From: Anodontia alba
Lineage: Eukaryota; Mollusca; Bivalvia; Lucinida; Lucinidae
Direction: 5' to 3'
DNA length: 64,000 nucleotides
Assembly (NCBI GenBank): GCA_964016985.1
Contig: OZ024828.1
Location: 12,366,610 to 12,430,609, forward strand
Shown here: positions 1 through 9,815 of the stretch, one piece after another
Position numbering within the stretch: the first letter of the stretch is position 1
Layout of the letters: each line of letters starts with the position of its first letter
Notes under the pieces: generated by a model
Databases searched by the model: none
What the model was told of the DNA's origin: nothing
What the model saw: the letters and a program-made list of their open reading frames with translations, nothing else
Position numbers and translations under genes: made by a program

Positions 1-95
1 CCCTGATCAGACGCCGCGTTCTGCGGCGTCTGATCTGGGTCTGCACTGTTTGCCAATTTCCCTTTACGGGTCTCCCGACTACAATGTTTTAAACT
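1..95. mobile_element. Family B element, right part (cut by window edge)
   Basis: The window opens inside a hairpin whose arms read CAGACGCCGC and GCGGCGTCTG. It is followed by the family B end CACTGTTTGCC and the subterminal stretch CCCGACTACAATG seen in the TTAA-flanked copies at 9589 and 27784. The left end is missing. Confidence 0.6.
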
Positions 96-142
96 ACAGT
101 TTTCAGTCAGTCTGTGATGTGTCTACAATTATAGGGCGAGTG

Positions 143-210
143 GCAAACAGTGTATACCCCTGATCAGACGCCACAGCATGTGGCGTCTGATCTGGGTCTA
201 CACTGTTTGC
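143..210. mobile_element. Family B hairpin core
   Basis: GCAAACAGTG at the left and CACTGTTTGC at the right are inverted repeats around a GACGCC/GGCGTC stem, about 68 bp in all. This core recurs about 20 times in the window. No clear longer element was traced around this copy. From 215 to 555 I see nothing recognisable. Confidence 0.7.
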
Positions 211-559
211 TCAAGCCATTAACTCTTTTTTTGCGATTAACATTCTTAGGAAGTTTTCTTTAAATTCGGAAAAAAATGTATACTGTTGACGACGGACGGC
301 AGATTTCAGACGATCCTGTGTCTGATGGAATAGTTATGATATGAACAATGTGGAATAGTGGAACAGTTGTCGTTTTGACAATGCAAAGGACCGAGCACTG
401 TCCATCTACGACTGTAATCTGATATCAGAAATGTCCAACTAATTTTTAAGGTGATGGATACAATTCGTATATTTTCCATCATTTTATGATAAGGAAAACA
501 ACTTTTGTGACTTCCTGCTTGCTTTCCTGTCCATAAACTTTCCATCTTAAATTGGTTCT

Positions 560-705
560 AGGTAGTAAAAAAGGAAAGAATTGTTCCAAAATGGTACCAA
601 ATTATTCTCTCTTAGAGTAGATCCCTTTTCAGAAGGGAGACAAATCAATTTTGACAGAGTTGGCTTTCCTGAAAATGTATCAGTTCCCACTAAACAGAAA
701 AATGA
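560..705. mobile_element. Family K fold-back element, partial
   Basis: Shows the family K signature: AAAGAATT arms, then GAGTAGATCCCTTTTCAGAAG and a TTGACAGAGTTG segment, as in the better copies at 3106 and 23460. The central arms are degenerate. Confidence 0.5.
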
Positions 706-788
706 TACATTCAGCTGAGTGTGATGGAAATAATTTCGTGCAATGTCTCTTCGTACTACCTATATTGCGATGTGTTTATTAAATTTGG

Positions 789-1013
789 GCCACCTCATGA
801 CAAAACCAACAAAAAGGGTGTGCGCCCAGCGAAGAATTCATATCAGCCTTGGCATCCACCCAGTCTGATCAGAGTCTTCGTTGTGCGCTCAGTGGGTAGT
901 TTCCTTCATGCGAATAGCGAATACTAAGCTCAGTCTGGGCGGATACCCAGGCTGATCTGAGTCTTCGCAATGCGCACATACCATTTTGTTAGTTTAGTCA
1001 TGAAATGGCTCAT
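789..1013. mobile_element. Family C fold-back element
   Basis: A ~225-bp imperfect palindrome. It begins CCACCTCATGACAAAACC and ends TTTAGTCATGAAATGGCTCA. Inside are the paired blocks CAGTCTGATCAGAGTCTTCG and CAGGCTGATCTGAGTCTTCG typical of the family. Both ends fold back on each other. The open reading frame across it is a by-product. Confidence 0.7.
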
Positions 1014-1014
1014 T

Positions 1015-1192
1015 TTATTGGGTTTTTTTTACTAAGTATCCGGACAGTTTAACTCCTTATCATACTTATCTTAAAATTTGAACAAGTCCATTTTACTGTC
1101 TTGTATTTAAACTTGCTGGATGAGTGAGAAACATTTTAGACACGGATCAGACGTCGCAGTCACCGGCGTCTGATCTATGTCAACACTATTTG
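1015..1192. mobile_element. Degenerate element with ACTAAGTATCCGGAC end and family B core
   Basis: The left part (ACTAAGTATCCGGACAG, then TTGAACAAGTCCATTTTAC) matches the subterminal part of elements at 33697 and 63092. The B-type hairpin at 1141-1192 is mutated. It abuts the next family C copy. Confidence 0.5.
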
Positions 1193-1433
1193 AACCACCT
1201 CATGACAAAACCAACACAATGGATGTGCGCCCAGCGATGACTCAGGTCAGCATGTGCACCCATCCGGTCTGATCAGAGTCTTCGCTGTGCGCTCAATCGA
1301 GGGGGGGGGGATAGCTTTCGACCTAAGGTTTCTTCATGCAGACAGCGAAGATTCTGATAAGACTGGGCGGATGCCCAGGCTGATCCGAGTCTTCGCTGGG
1401 CGCACATGCCATTTTGTCATGAGATGGCTCATT
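1193..1433. mobile_element. Family C fold-back element
   Basis: Starts CCACCTCATGACAAAACC and ends CATTTTGTCATGAGATGGCTC. The internal inverted blocks GATCAGAGTCTTCGCTG and GATCCGAGTCTTCGCTG are present, with a G-run in the loop. A family A copy starts five bases after its end. Confidence 0.75.
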
Positions 1434-1437
1434 TATC

Positions 1438-1716
1438 CATTACGAAAACACGCCTATTCAAATATATTGAAAATTTCACCACCAAAAACTGAAAATTTTC
1501 AGATAAAAAAAATCTGATATTTTTCATAATTCTGCTCAAAACATAGATTGTGGGTACTCGTTAGAACCGCCTCGGCGAGGCGGTTCTAACGAGTACCCAC
1601 AATCTATGTTTTGAGCAGAAATAAGAAAAATAATGTATACCCCTGTAAACCCCAGTTTTACTATATAAAAGTGGGGTTTAAGGGGGTCAATATTATATAG
1701 GTATGTTTTCGTGATG
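1438..1716 (+). mobile_element. Family A multi-hairpin MITE, copy 1
   Basis: Reference copy. Ends are inverted repeats of the form CATYACGAAAACAYGCCTAT; the TTCAAATA-side end carries T and the other carries C at position 4. Order inside: a CTGAAAATTTT/AAAATTTTCAG hairpin, a TCAGA/TCTGA hairpin, and a near-perfect central palindrome with ~45-base arms (core GAACCGCCTCGGCGAGGCGG). Near the right end is an AAACCCC..GGGGTTT hairpin. There is no open reading frame of its own, so it must be non-autonomous. Flanking bases are C and C. The superfamily is unknown to me. Confidence 0.92.
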
Positions 1717-2009
1717 CCAGGCCTGTCTGACCGAATACTAAGGGTAAATCTGGTATTTCTTTGCAGTACACATTCTTACGATAGATACAGGACAATGGAT
1801 TTAAATGTATTTGTTTGTTTGTTTTATCATGCAGGCTTAGTTTACCTACGAAAGGTCAGATTTCTATAACTTTACTGTTCATAATTGTGGATATGATGAA
1901 TTCCATCATTGTGGCGGTATCTGGCCATTTGTTAGCCGCGCATATGCGCATCAAATACATGTATGTTAGCTATACATGGGGATCAAATGTATTATCAAAA
2001 CAAGAAACG

Positions 2010-2205
2010 GTGGCTTTAAGAGATAATATTTACAGCTTCAAGTTTGCTTTCCTGCACATGAAACTTCTCCTGGAAAGGGATCTACTCTAAGGAGAAAGAA
2101 CATGCTCCTCTAGAAAGCAGATTCTTTCTTTTTAGAGTATACTTTTTTTTCAAAAAGAGAGCAGAAAAAGATGACAGAGTTGCCTTGAAATGTATTCATT
2201 CTCCA
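2010..2205. mobile_element. Family K fold-back element, partial
   Basis: Contains GGATCTACTCTAAGGAGAAAG facing CTTTCTTTTTAGAGTATAC, the inverted core of family K, with GACAGAGTTGCC downstream. The 91-codon reading frame at 1815-2090 runs into it and is not taken as a gene. Confidence 0.5.
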
Positions 2206-2450
2206 GTGATCCATTTATGCATTCGCAAACAGTTAATGTCATTTGTACAGCAAGTGTCTGAAGGCGAACGACTGGTATAGATACATTTGTATTAGATTCT
2301 GCGAAGGACTGGCTCTTCTCTGTGCACATTTTTCTTATAGCATATTGTCAGAAAAAAAAATGTACACCCAATGTTGGTAAATATACATGGGTCGAGTAAA
2401 GTACAAGTATGTCTTCGAGATCAACATGACATGTACACTTTATCAGGGAC

Positions 2451-2651
2451 TTAACACTTGTCATGCTGAATAAATTAAGATGACACGCCCACTTGTAATT
2501 GTCAGCAAATCAGATTACTTGATCCGGGTTGTTGATACAAATTCACAGATTTAATGACAAACAGTGCAGATTCAGAACAGTTGGCTTCTGATCTGGATCT
2601 ATAGTATTTGCTAGGGCAGAGCAAATCCGGGTTCAGCAGGACCAGGGTTAA
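2451..2651. mobile_element. Family N MITE, TTAA ends
   Basis: Inverted ends TTAACACTTGTCATGCTGAA and TTCAGCAGGACCAGGGTTAA match the copy at 49503. TTAA at both borders suggests piggyBac-like target choice (inference). The middle is a B-type hairpin in which the GACGCC stem is replaced by GTTGGCTTC. From 2660 to 3100 only scattered K-like sequence is seen. Confidence 0.7.
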
Positions 2652-3105
2652 AATTGCGTTGTTACATACTACTGCCACAGTGACTGTTCCTAATGACTTT
2701 GTAGGGGGTCGGCACATTTGTGTAGCCTTATAAGGTCCTCGTTGTCAGCATATGCCTGGAACAGGCCATGTTTCATTGTGCGTCCCATACGAATCCAGCA
2801 AAAATCGGGTTTTATTTACAAGATTTAAGGGAAACGGATACACCTTCAAGGGAAATAAATTCGGCATGGTAATACTTAGCCCTTACCATCAAAAGAATAA
2901 AAATGTTTGGGAGCAAGTATTTTCTTTTAAAAGTTCCAGCTCCTCTCATTTTTATATGAATTTTTCAAATACCAGGTAACTGAACTCCTGTCTACAAAAG
3001 TCGCCTTCCCTTTACCAAGCAAAATGTTCAGGTATAGTTATTCCCCTTACGGAGACTTGATACAGTTGGTAGTGTTTCACCATTTTTTCAAGTGAGACAA
3101 ATTGT

Positions 3106-3266
3106 GTGACTTTATCCTTGCTTTCTTGCAAACCAACCCCTTTCTAAAAAAAATGGTCTACTCTAAAAAGAAAGAATTTGCTCCCAGTGGGAGCAAATTC
3201 TTTATTTTTTGAGTAGACCCTTTTTCAGAAAGGATTTGCTTTGCAAGGAAGCAAGGATAAAGTCAC
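3106..3266. mobile_element. Family K fold-back element, best palindrome
   Basis: GTGACTTTATCCTTGC on the left pairs with GCAAGGATAAAGTCAC on the right. Further in, GTCTACTCTAAAAAGAAAG and AAGAATTTGCTCCC face GGGAGCAAATTCTTT. The fold-back is about 160 bp. It lies 137 bp upstream of the probable exon at 3404, so it would be intronic. Confidence 0.75.
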
Positions 3267-3403
3267 AAAATTTACCACATTAACACATCTGTCTCCCCTG
3301 AAACTGTATAAATTCTGCTAAAAAGTCTATACGGTCGGATAGTCCATCAATACACTAACAATACTTATGAAAGGTGCATAATAATATGTCGATTTTATTT
3401 CAG

Positions 3404-4018
3404 ACGTCCCGAACTCCCCCACCATCGTCTGAGAACGTATCTCCATGTTATCTTCCTGCAGTAAAGTTTGGATATTCACATGGCGGCAACGATATTAAAA
3501 AACACCACAAACACAGGCACTCTAAGTATCACGATACAATAAAAACTGTACTTCCGCCTTCACCAAACGGATTGCTGGTACAAAACGGTGGACCGGAAGT
3601 TAACGTAACATATGACCGGAAGTCTAACACTCTTCGAACAATAGATTATAATCGGATATCTGACACGGAAAGACCTGTGGAAAAAGATTCTATAGAAACA
3701 AAGAAGCAACCTGGGAGAAAAAGCTCTAAACTTGCAAAAGAGATTTTTGATAAGTACAATATGAAATCGCAAACACACAATCTGTTAGACAAGCAGCTGT
3801 CCAATGGTATTGAACAATATTCAATGCCCTGGCGGAACAAAACATTTCTAACGTTACCAGTACGTTTTAATGACAACGTGCGGAAGAAACAGATGAAATA
3901 CCTGGTACGTGAAAAAACCTCATTGTCGAGCAGAAAGGACGATCTTAGTAGTAGTTTGATCACGAGTGCAAGCAGACATCATTTTCATGATTGGGAGGGA
4001 GATATTGGATTACAATAA
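3404..4018 (+). CDS. Probable terminal exon, unrecognised basic disordered protein
   Basis: A good 3' splice site (ATTTTATTTCAG) ends at 3403 and an open frame runs from ACG at 3404 to TAA at 4016-4018, about 204 residues. The frame extends back to an ATG at 3374, but that part reads through the acceptor, so I take 3404 as the exon start. The protein is polar and rich in Ser, Lys, Asn and His. It has a His/Lys cluster near the start (KKHHKHRHSKYH), a KKQPGRKSSKLAK basic stretch mid-way, and ends WEGDIGLQ. No membrane helix, signal peptide or known domain is visible; it reads like an intrinsically disordered C-terminal tail. It contains none of the window's repeats, unlike nearly every other long frame here. 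Upstream exons would lie in earlier sequence; none was found in 1-3400. No AATAAA follows closely. It could instead be an old retrocopy, so confidence is moderate. Confidence 0.5.
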   Translation, partial: TSRTPPPSSENVSPCYLPAVKFGYSHGGNDIKKHHKHRHSKYHDTIKTVLPPSPNGLLVQNGGPEVNVTYDRKSNTLRTIDYNRISDTERPVEKDSIETKKQPGRKSSKLAKEIFDKYNMKSQTHNLLDKQLSNGIEQYSMPWRNKTFLTLPVRFNDNVRKKQMKYLVREKTSLSSRKDDLSSSLITSASRHHFHDWEGDIGLQ

Positions 4019-4078
4019 CAACACGAAGACATTAACAAGTCTATGTAATATATACCTGTCCCTATATTCAGTAAAACT

Positions 4079-4573
4079 TCAATGACTCAAACACCGATGG
4101 CTCGTTTACCGTGGCTGATTCGAACTAAAAATATGAGTGAAGATGCCCAAAGGAAATATCACAATGTCACGAAGCACAGCCCTCCCGAGGCACCAAAAGG
4201 AGAGAGGAGGAACATATCAGGACAAAAAAGAACAAATAGGAACTGCAACAGAACCGCCTTGGAACTGTCAATAGGAAAACTACTGGGGGCTTAAACTAGT
4301 TTTTGCCTTGGTTAGGATTCCCTAAGAAATTCTTACGATAGCTTAAGAAACAAATATTTAAGGATATTTGAGGTAAATTTTCTGTCTCATCGAGGCGATT
4401 CTAATGAGAACCATCAACATGCCCTTAAGTTATAGAAGATCGGAAAGACATTCCTAAATTCCCGTTAGACTTCTGACTTGGCGCTATGATTAACCTTCAG
4501 AGGCTCGAACTACCCATGTCTAGAACATATTACAATTCCAAAGATGCTCGAGCCATAGGCGTTTTGACTTTAA
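4079..4573. mobile_element. Degenerate pogo/Tigger-like MITE carrying a family G piece
   Basis: Left end CAGTAAAACTTCAATGACTC is followed by CCGATGGCTCG, the same start as the element at 15114. The right end, around GATGCTCGAGCCATAGGCG, matches its partner loosely. A family G segment sits inside. Confidence 0.45.
4138..4300 (+). repeat. Family G interspersed repeat
   Basis: Shares ATGTCACGAAGCACAGCC and AACCGCCTTGGAACTGTCA plus GAAAACTACTGGGG with the copy at 13980, and more distantly with those at 36290 and 40780. The small reading frame across it is not a gene. Confidence 0.5.
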
Positions 4574-4802
4574 TATATATCGAGAACAGGGGCATGCAGG
4601 AGTGTACATTATTAAGGGAATTTACAGGTAAAGCATCAAAACCTTTGTACGTTCTAAAGCCTGTTCAGTTTGTTTGTTGTTTCTATCATTTTGCACTGAT
4701 TAAATCGGTCTTTATACGATTTGTAACTCATTTTCCTGTATTATATGGTAAATGTACCATATCTTAACCAATCTATGCCTGCATCCCATAAAAAGGACAT
4801 TG

Positions 4803-4878
4803 GCAAACAGTGCATACACATACATGTAGGATCAAACGCCATGGTACGCGGTGTCTGATCAGGGCTTATACTGTTTGC
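4803..4878. mobile_element. Family B hairpin core
   Basis: GCAAACAGTGCATAC and GGCTTATACTGTTTGC flank a degraded AACGCC/GGTGTC stem. The sides do not show the TTAACCC end. Confidence 0.6.
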
Positions 4879-5038
4879 ATTAAATACAGGAATTTCAATT
4901 AAATATGGTAAAAATACAAAAACCAGACATGCTTTCTACTGGAAATGGACAAGTTCAAAGAGTTAAGGTAGAACAGTCAACTCGGCATAAATGGGTTAAA
5001 CAAAAGGGATATCCAGACGATGTTTTACTTATTTCTCT

Positions 5039-5341
5039 TAGCCGGCCTCGGTGGTTCAGTTGGATGCGCCGTCCGACTGGAGACCAGGAGGTCGCGGGTT
5101 CAACCCCCGCCGAGGTCGGTAACATTCTTTCGTGGAGATTGATCATGAAATATTTTCTACGGTCATTCTCTCCCTTCCGCTGATTCAAGAAGGGCAGTTG
5201 TCAGTTTCTGGCGAAAGAATGTGCACAATACTGGTTAACCGCTTAGAGGACTAAGCCTGCCCAGTAAACGTGTGGTTAGGTAAACTGACCGCGCTCGACA
5301 TGACCCCATTGGGTTGACTGGGCCGTAAAACCTCAACACAA
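5039..5341 (+). mobile_element. Full-length tRNA-derived SINE with 12-bp target duplication
   Basis: The head at about 5043-5119 is tRNA-like: A-box TGGTTCAGTTGGATGCG, B-box GGTTCAACCCC, and a 7-bp acceptor stem (GGCCTCG with CGAGGTC, one wobble). A body of about 220 bp follows, containing ATTCAAGAAGGGCAG, CTGGTTAACCGCTTAGAGG and GGGTTGACTGGGCCGTAAAA, ending CTCAACACAAAC. The perfect direct repeat ACTTATTTCTCT lies at 5027-5038 and 5342-5353. That marks a recent insertion by LINE machinery. Pol III internal promoter boxes are intact. Named bivalve SINE families exist (for example RUDI); I cannot say whether this is one without an alignment. Confidence 0.88.
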
Positions 5342-5364
5342 ACTTATTTCTCTACGAAAACATA

Positions 5365-5592
5365 TGACCGGGACACAGCATGTCCTACAATAGTGCATAT
5401 GCGCCCAGCAAAGACGCAGATCAGCTTACGCGTCCATACAGGCTGATCAGTCTTCGCTGTGCACCTGAAAATGGATGCTTGGCTACCCACAGAGTGCCCT
5501 GCAAAGGCTCTGACAAGACTGCGCGGATGCGCAGGCTGATCTTCGCTGAACACACATGCATTTATGTAGGAAATGCTGTGCCCCGACTCATA
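5365..5592. mobile_element. Family C fold-back, GGCACAGCAT-ended variant
   Basis: The ends read GGGACACAGCATGTCCTAC and GTAGGAAATGCTGTGCCCC. Internally it has the GATCAG..CTTCGC blocks of family C. Overlapping frames on both strands arise from the palindrome. Confidence 0.6.
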
Positions 5593-5655
5593 TTATCAGT
5601 GTTCTCATTTAGGGCGTCTCGGTGAGGCACTTCTAATGAGTACTCACAACATATG

Positions 5656-5821
5656 CAGTTGTCAGTTTTTTTGGCGAAAGAATGTGCACAGTACTGGTTA
5701 ACCGCTTAGAGGACTAAGCCTGCCCAGTAAATGTGTGGTTAGGTAAACTGACCGCGCTCGACATGCCCCCATTGGGTTGACTGGGCCGTAAAACCTCAAC
5801 ACAAACAAACAAACAAACAAC
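5656..5821 (+). mobile_element. SINE, 5'-truncated copy
   Basis: Begins at GCAGTTGTCAG and matches the body of the full SINE at 5039 through GGGCCGTAAAACCTCAAC, ending in an (AAAC)n tail of several units. The tRNA head is missing, as expected from incomplete reverse transcription. Confidence 0.8.
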
Positions 5822-5864
5822 ATATGCTTTCATGGAAAACATTATATCTAGTAAGGCTGGCTAA

Positions 5865-6200
5865 TCAGAGCTGAAAAGATAATCGATTATAGGTCCTGCC
5901 ATTGCGATCGATAATCGATTAGTAATCACTGAAGAGTTGGTCATAATTTTACCTGTCAACCTGAGCATGACTCTTACCATATGTTGTACTTTAGTGTATG
6001 CATTTAATTTGACAGGCCTGAGCAAACAGCGTAGACCCAGATGAGACGCCGCAAAAGCGGCGTCTCATCAGGGTCTACATTGTTTGCCACTCATCTAGCA
6101 ATTTTAGACACAACATTGGATGGTAAGTTGTACTTGTTCAAGTTTTAGATTAAGTATGGTAAGAAGTTGAGGTGTCTGAATATTAAGGGTAAATTCGGAT
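5865..6200 (-). mobile_element. ~340-bp element with ATCGAT-rich end and family B core, inverted partner of 63092
   Basis: GCTGAAAAGATAATCGATTA at one end and GGTGTCTGAATATTAAGGG at the other are both found, inverted, at 63092-63465. Between them is a full B hairpin at 6022-6088 (GATGAGACGCCGC facing GCGGCGTCTCATC). Confidence 0.7.
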
Positions 6201-6262
6201 ATACATTTCGAAAATCATTTTATTATTGAAACACTTAGGTAAGACCGATATTTAGTAAAACC

Positions 6263-6540
6263 CATCACGAAAACACGCCTATATAATTTTGACCCCCTTA
6301 AACCCCACTTTTATATAGTAAAACTGGGGTTTACAGGGGTATACATTATTTTTCTTATTTTGCTTAAAAACTTAGATTGTGGGTATTCGTTAGAACCGCC
6401 TATCCGAGGCGGTTCTAACGAGTACCCACAATCTATGTTTTGAGCAGGAATATGAAAAATATTAGAATTTTTTATATAACAATTTTCCGTTTTTGGTTGT
6501 AAAATGTTCAATATATTTGAATAGGCGTGTTTTCGTAATG
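6263..6540 (-). mobile_element. Family A MITE, copy 2
   Basis: Inverted relative to copy 1. It starts CATCACGAAAACACGCC and ends GGCGTGTTTTCGTAATG. The central palindrome loop is GCCTATCCGAGGC. Flanking bases are C and C. Confidence 0.92.
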
Positions 6541-6911
6541 CAAATGGAAGGCAGATACAGACACTTGTAAGAAGAGAAAAACATGAAAATGGCACAACCA
6601 ACTCCTTGCATGCTTAATCTAGGATACTGTTGAACTATATTGTTATGACTAAAACGCAACAAACAGCCGCCGAAATGTTCTAATTAATACCACTATTTCT
6701 TGCAAATAATTGTTTATTGGAATCAGTTTATAATATATGCATGTATCTGTTACATATTTTGTGATTGAATATATACCACCGAAAGCATTCTGTGCATGTG
6801 AGAATGGGATCATTATGCGAATGAAACTTGCCATTTGTTTATGTATTTATTAATTAATTAATTTATTTATTACACAGTGTTGATATTCACGTATACACTT
6901 GTTTGTGATTA

Positions 6912-7238
6912 CAGTCGACTCTCGTTATCTCGACCTCGCTTATCTCGAAAAACCGCTTATCACGAAGTGAAATTCTGGTCTCTTACATGGAAATCAAAGA
7001 ACAGGTAACAAAATATTGTGGGAAAGAGGAGAAATGGCTCCTAAGGAGCAATTTCTCCTCCTTTCCACAATATTTTAATAGATCTTTAACTTCAGGAGTC
7101 AAATTACATATTCATTTGTTAAATGTGATTGTTCAATTTATTGTTTTCCTCACTTCTGCAACTCTGATATTTCGAGGTATGGATATCTCGAAGTATTACA
7201 AAGAGTCCCTTGGACTTCGAGATAACGAGAGTCGACTG
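6912..7238. mobile_element. Family D pogo/Tigger-like MITE, TA-flanked
   Basis: Inverted ends CAGTCGACTCTCGTTATCTC and GAGATAACGAGAGTCGACTG sit between TA dinucleotides (6910-6911, 7239-7240), the target duplication expected of Tc1/mariner-pogo elements. The centre is a palindrome, GAGGAGAAATGGCTCC facing GGAGCAATTTCTCCTC. No transposase is encoded; the 86-codon frame inside is fortuitous. Confidence 0.82.
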
Positions 7239-7707
7239 TATTTATAAATCGTAAAAAAGCAGGAAATTATTCCGCTTGTAATGACGGTGGAAACGGATTC
7301 TAACAATTACTGCTCGCTTAGAAAGATGTTCTCATAGTCGTAATTCTTTGGGCAGCTTAATGTCTGAATAGAATACTTTACGCTAAGATGCCCTTTTGAA
7401 TGTGGACTTCCTCGACATAGCTATAGATAAGGAGTTTTTGTTTTTAACAAAGATATATTGACATGCTTCGTATCTCTGTATGAAAATATTGTGGGAAAAA
7501 ATTAGAGGCTCCTAATGTGTACCCATAACAAACATTGTCATGGAAAATAAGAAATAAATTTTTATCTGCATACCTCTTTTATCTATAGCTATGTAATCCA
7601 TGAAACTACAGTATATGACATAGAAAAAAGAGAGAATGTTTTAGTATTAAGCCGAATAAGGATGATTTGCAGCTCAAAAGGTTGATCTGAATAAGCAATT
7701 ACAAAAA

Positions 7708-8049
7708 CAGTGAACCCTCGTTACAACGACAGTTTTTGTTCACAAAGATGCTGCCATAAAAATGAATGTGCTGTTGTAAAGGATCCTTAATGGGCAGAAC
7801 AATATGTAAGAATGATCTTGTTTTATTCTTATTCTCTTATAAGATATGTTTTGGATATTTGTTAGAATCGCCTCATCGAGGCGATTCTAACAAACATTCA
7901 AATCATGTGTTTCGTGAAGTATTGAATACAATGTTCTTGCTTAATTTCCTATTAACTGTCACCTCTTGAGCGAAAGTTTTGTACCAGTGAAATTCTCATT
8001 ATAACGAATTTTGTCGTTGTATCGGGTGTCGGTATAAAGAGGTTGACTG
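7708..8049. mobile_element. TIR element with CAGTGAACCCTCGTTACAAC ends
   Basis: Left end CAGTGAACCCTCGTTACAAC; right end ATAAAGAGGTTGACTG is the approximate inverse. Internally a TTAGAATCGCCTC/GAGGCGATTCTAA hairpin resembles the family A core but is a distinct version. A 20-bp duplication (CTGTAACATTTAAAAACTAC) follows at 8046-8086. Confidence 0.6.
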
Positions 8050-8190
8050 TAACATTTAAAAACTACTGTAACATTTAAAAACTACCTTTGCCTTATATTG
8101 TATACCTCTGTTTTCACATATTATGGAGGAATAATGGTTGTACATTGTATAGATTTATTAACATAATATATTGCTGAAAAAAAACAAACT

Positions 8191-8301
8191 TACCCAGTCA
8201 GCATTCTACGTAAATCTATATCGGGCCGTCATCGGCCCGTCAGGGTAGCTGACGGGCCGATGACGGCCCGATGTAGATTTACGTAGAATGCTAGCTGGGT
8301 A
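8191..8301. mobile_element. Family E near-perfect palindrome, copy 1
   Basis: About 111 bp. TACCCAGTCAGCATTCTACG faces CGTAGAATGCTAGCTGGGTA, with a GC-rich centre built on CGGGCCGTCATCGGCCCGTC. Sister copies are at 60763 and 61244. The fold is nearly uninterrupted. Confidence 0.75.
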
Positions 8302-8639
8302 GATTCTCCAGAAGTTAGTCTGACGTAAAGGATATTGGCGTACAACATTTACCCAAGTTCCATAAGATTCAAAGTCCAGTCATATACAATATTTGAGTTT
8401 ATTATGTAACCTAAAAACAGACGATCTTTAATTGGCTGAGAGCTGTTTTTAGCCCAGTTAATATATATCTGATATTAACCGGCTTGCGCGCGTCTTCCAG
8501 TGAATATCAACTATTAGTGACGTCGCCAATAGTGACTCCGACGTATACGCGTATTTTTTTTCTATATTATGGGGTCTAGCGTTGACCGTTATTGCCACAG
8601 TTATCAAGTGTCAAGAGAAAAGACAAACTATATAATGAA

Positions 8640-8778
8640 GATTATTGACTGTTGAGGTATTGGATATGACGTTGATATCCACCACTGAATACCAATATTG
8701 ACCTCGGCTATCGCCTCGGTCAATATTGGTACTCTCTGGTGGATATCACGCCATATCCAATACCTAAACAGTCAATAA
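8640..8778. repeat. Long perfect-type inverted repeat
   Basis: GTATTGGATATGACGTTGATATCCACC faces GGTGGATATCACGCCATATCCAATACC (shown by end blocks ATTATTGACTGTT and AACAGTCAATAAT), with the inner block CAATATTGACCTCGG pairing with CGGTCAATATTG. Arms are about 65 bases. It is probably another fold-back MITE; only one copy is in the window. Confidence 0.7.
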
Positions 8779-9131
8779 TGATAAAATATTTTGCTTCTTT
8801 TTGGTGGGAGGTGGGTAGAAAAGTGACTGGCAAATACAGATACGTCTTGAGAATCTGCATATTGGATGTCACTAGTCTTCTCTGTCCTCTGCAGGACAAT
8901 CACTATGAAATAAAGAATACCGCTGACAAAAATGTTTTACTCAGTGTAGTTGTTGTTTACTTTTAGCAGCGTATTTCCCCTAAGTATTCAGACATACAGA
9001 CCTGAAAAAACAGTGTATACCCAGATCATGTTGCTCCTGAGCAGTAGTTTGAGCAGCCCCTGCACTATTTGCCATTTCTTCAGTAAGTCTTACAGACATT
9101 ATTTGGAAATCAAATGGGTTTGTTTGAAATT

Positions 9132-9380
9132 AGTATGTCAGCCTTTACCACTCTCTGTGCTAATTCAGCAGGCGACAAATTCATGATATTTGTTTTCTTA
9201 TTTATCTCAGAAACAGGTTTTGACATCCATTCAAATTGTCTCTGCAGGAGAAAATTTGCTTCAAATGTCAAAAATTGTTTTCTGGAGAAAAATAAGAAAA
9301 AAAAAAAAATTTTAACTGCTGTCTGCCGAATGTTTTACCCGTGGTGCTATGCGGTAAAGAGCTAATGTGTCCGAGTATTT
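9132..9380. mobile_element. Family O element, degenerate
   Basis: GCCTTTACCACTCTCTGTGC and AATTCAGCAGGCGACAAATT match the left end of the better copy at 29069. CTGTCTGCCGAATG and GCGGTAAAGAG are the inverse. Just upstream, 9009-9072 holds a decayed B core. Confidence 0.55.
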
Positions 9381-9588
9381 ACGTTAAATGCGATATGTTG
9401 AGCGAAACACAGCTTCTTCTCATACCACGGCTCGATAGAAGAAATGGGTCAAGAGAGCTTAAAGTAATGCCTATGAGAAAATATAGGTTTTAGTTCAACT
9501 TCATTTGACCCGTCTATTTGGTGAAATTGATTTGTTGTTGCTTTGTGTCCGTTTCACAAAGTACAGAAGACCCCGCCAAGACAGGCGG

Positions 9589-9815
9589 TTAACCCATTGT
9601 AGTCGGGAGACCCCTAAAAGGGTAACTGGCAAACAGTGCAGACCCAGATCAGACGCCGCAGAACGCGGCGTCTGATCAGGGTATTCACTGTTTGCAAATA
9701 GTTTATCCATTGTCTCTATGAATATATAAATCTCATATCCGGACATACCTAAAATTGAAATTGGACTCTTCCAATATATAGTGGAGGTGAGTCTATTCAG
9801 TCTACAATGGGTTAA
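9589..9815. mobile_element. Family B element with TTAACCC ends
   Basis: TTAACCCATTGTAGTCGGGA at the left faces CAGTCTACAATGGGTTAA at the right. The ends begin and finish with TTAA. The B hairpin core at 9629-9695 has a perfect GACGCCGCAG-type stem. This copy shows the full 227-bp unit. TTAA borders suggest a piggyBac-type mobiliser (inference). Confidence 0.78.

Noticed and set aside
1560..1620. A rho-independent type terminator or CRISPR-like repeat
   Set aside because: The hairpins are parts of dispersed MITEs in a eukaryotic setting, not regularly spaced arrays.
5041..5120. A tRNA gene
   Set aside because: The boxes and stems are good, but it is fused to a repeated body with target duplications, so it is a SINE head.
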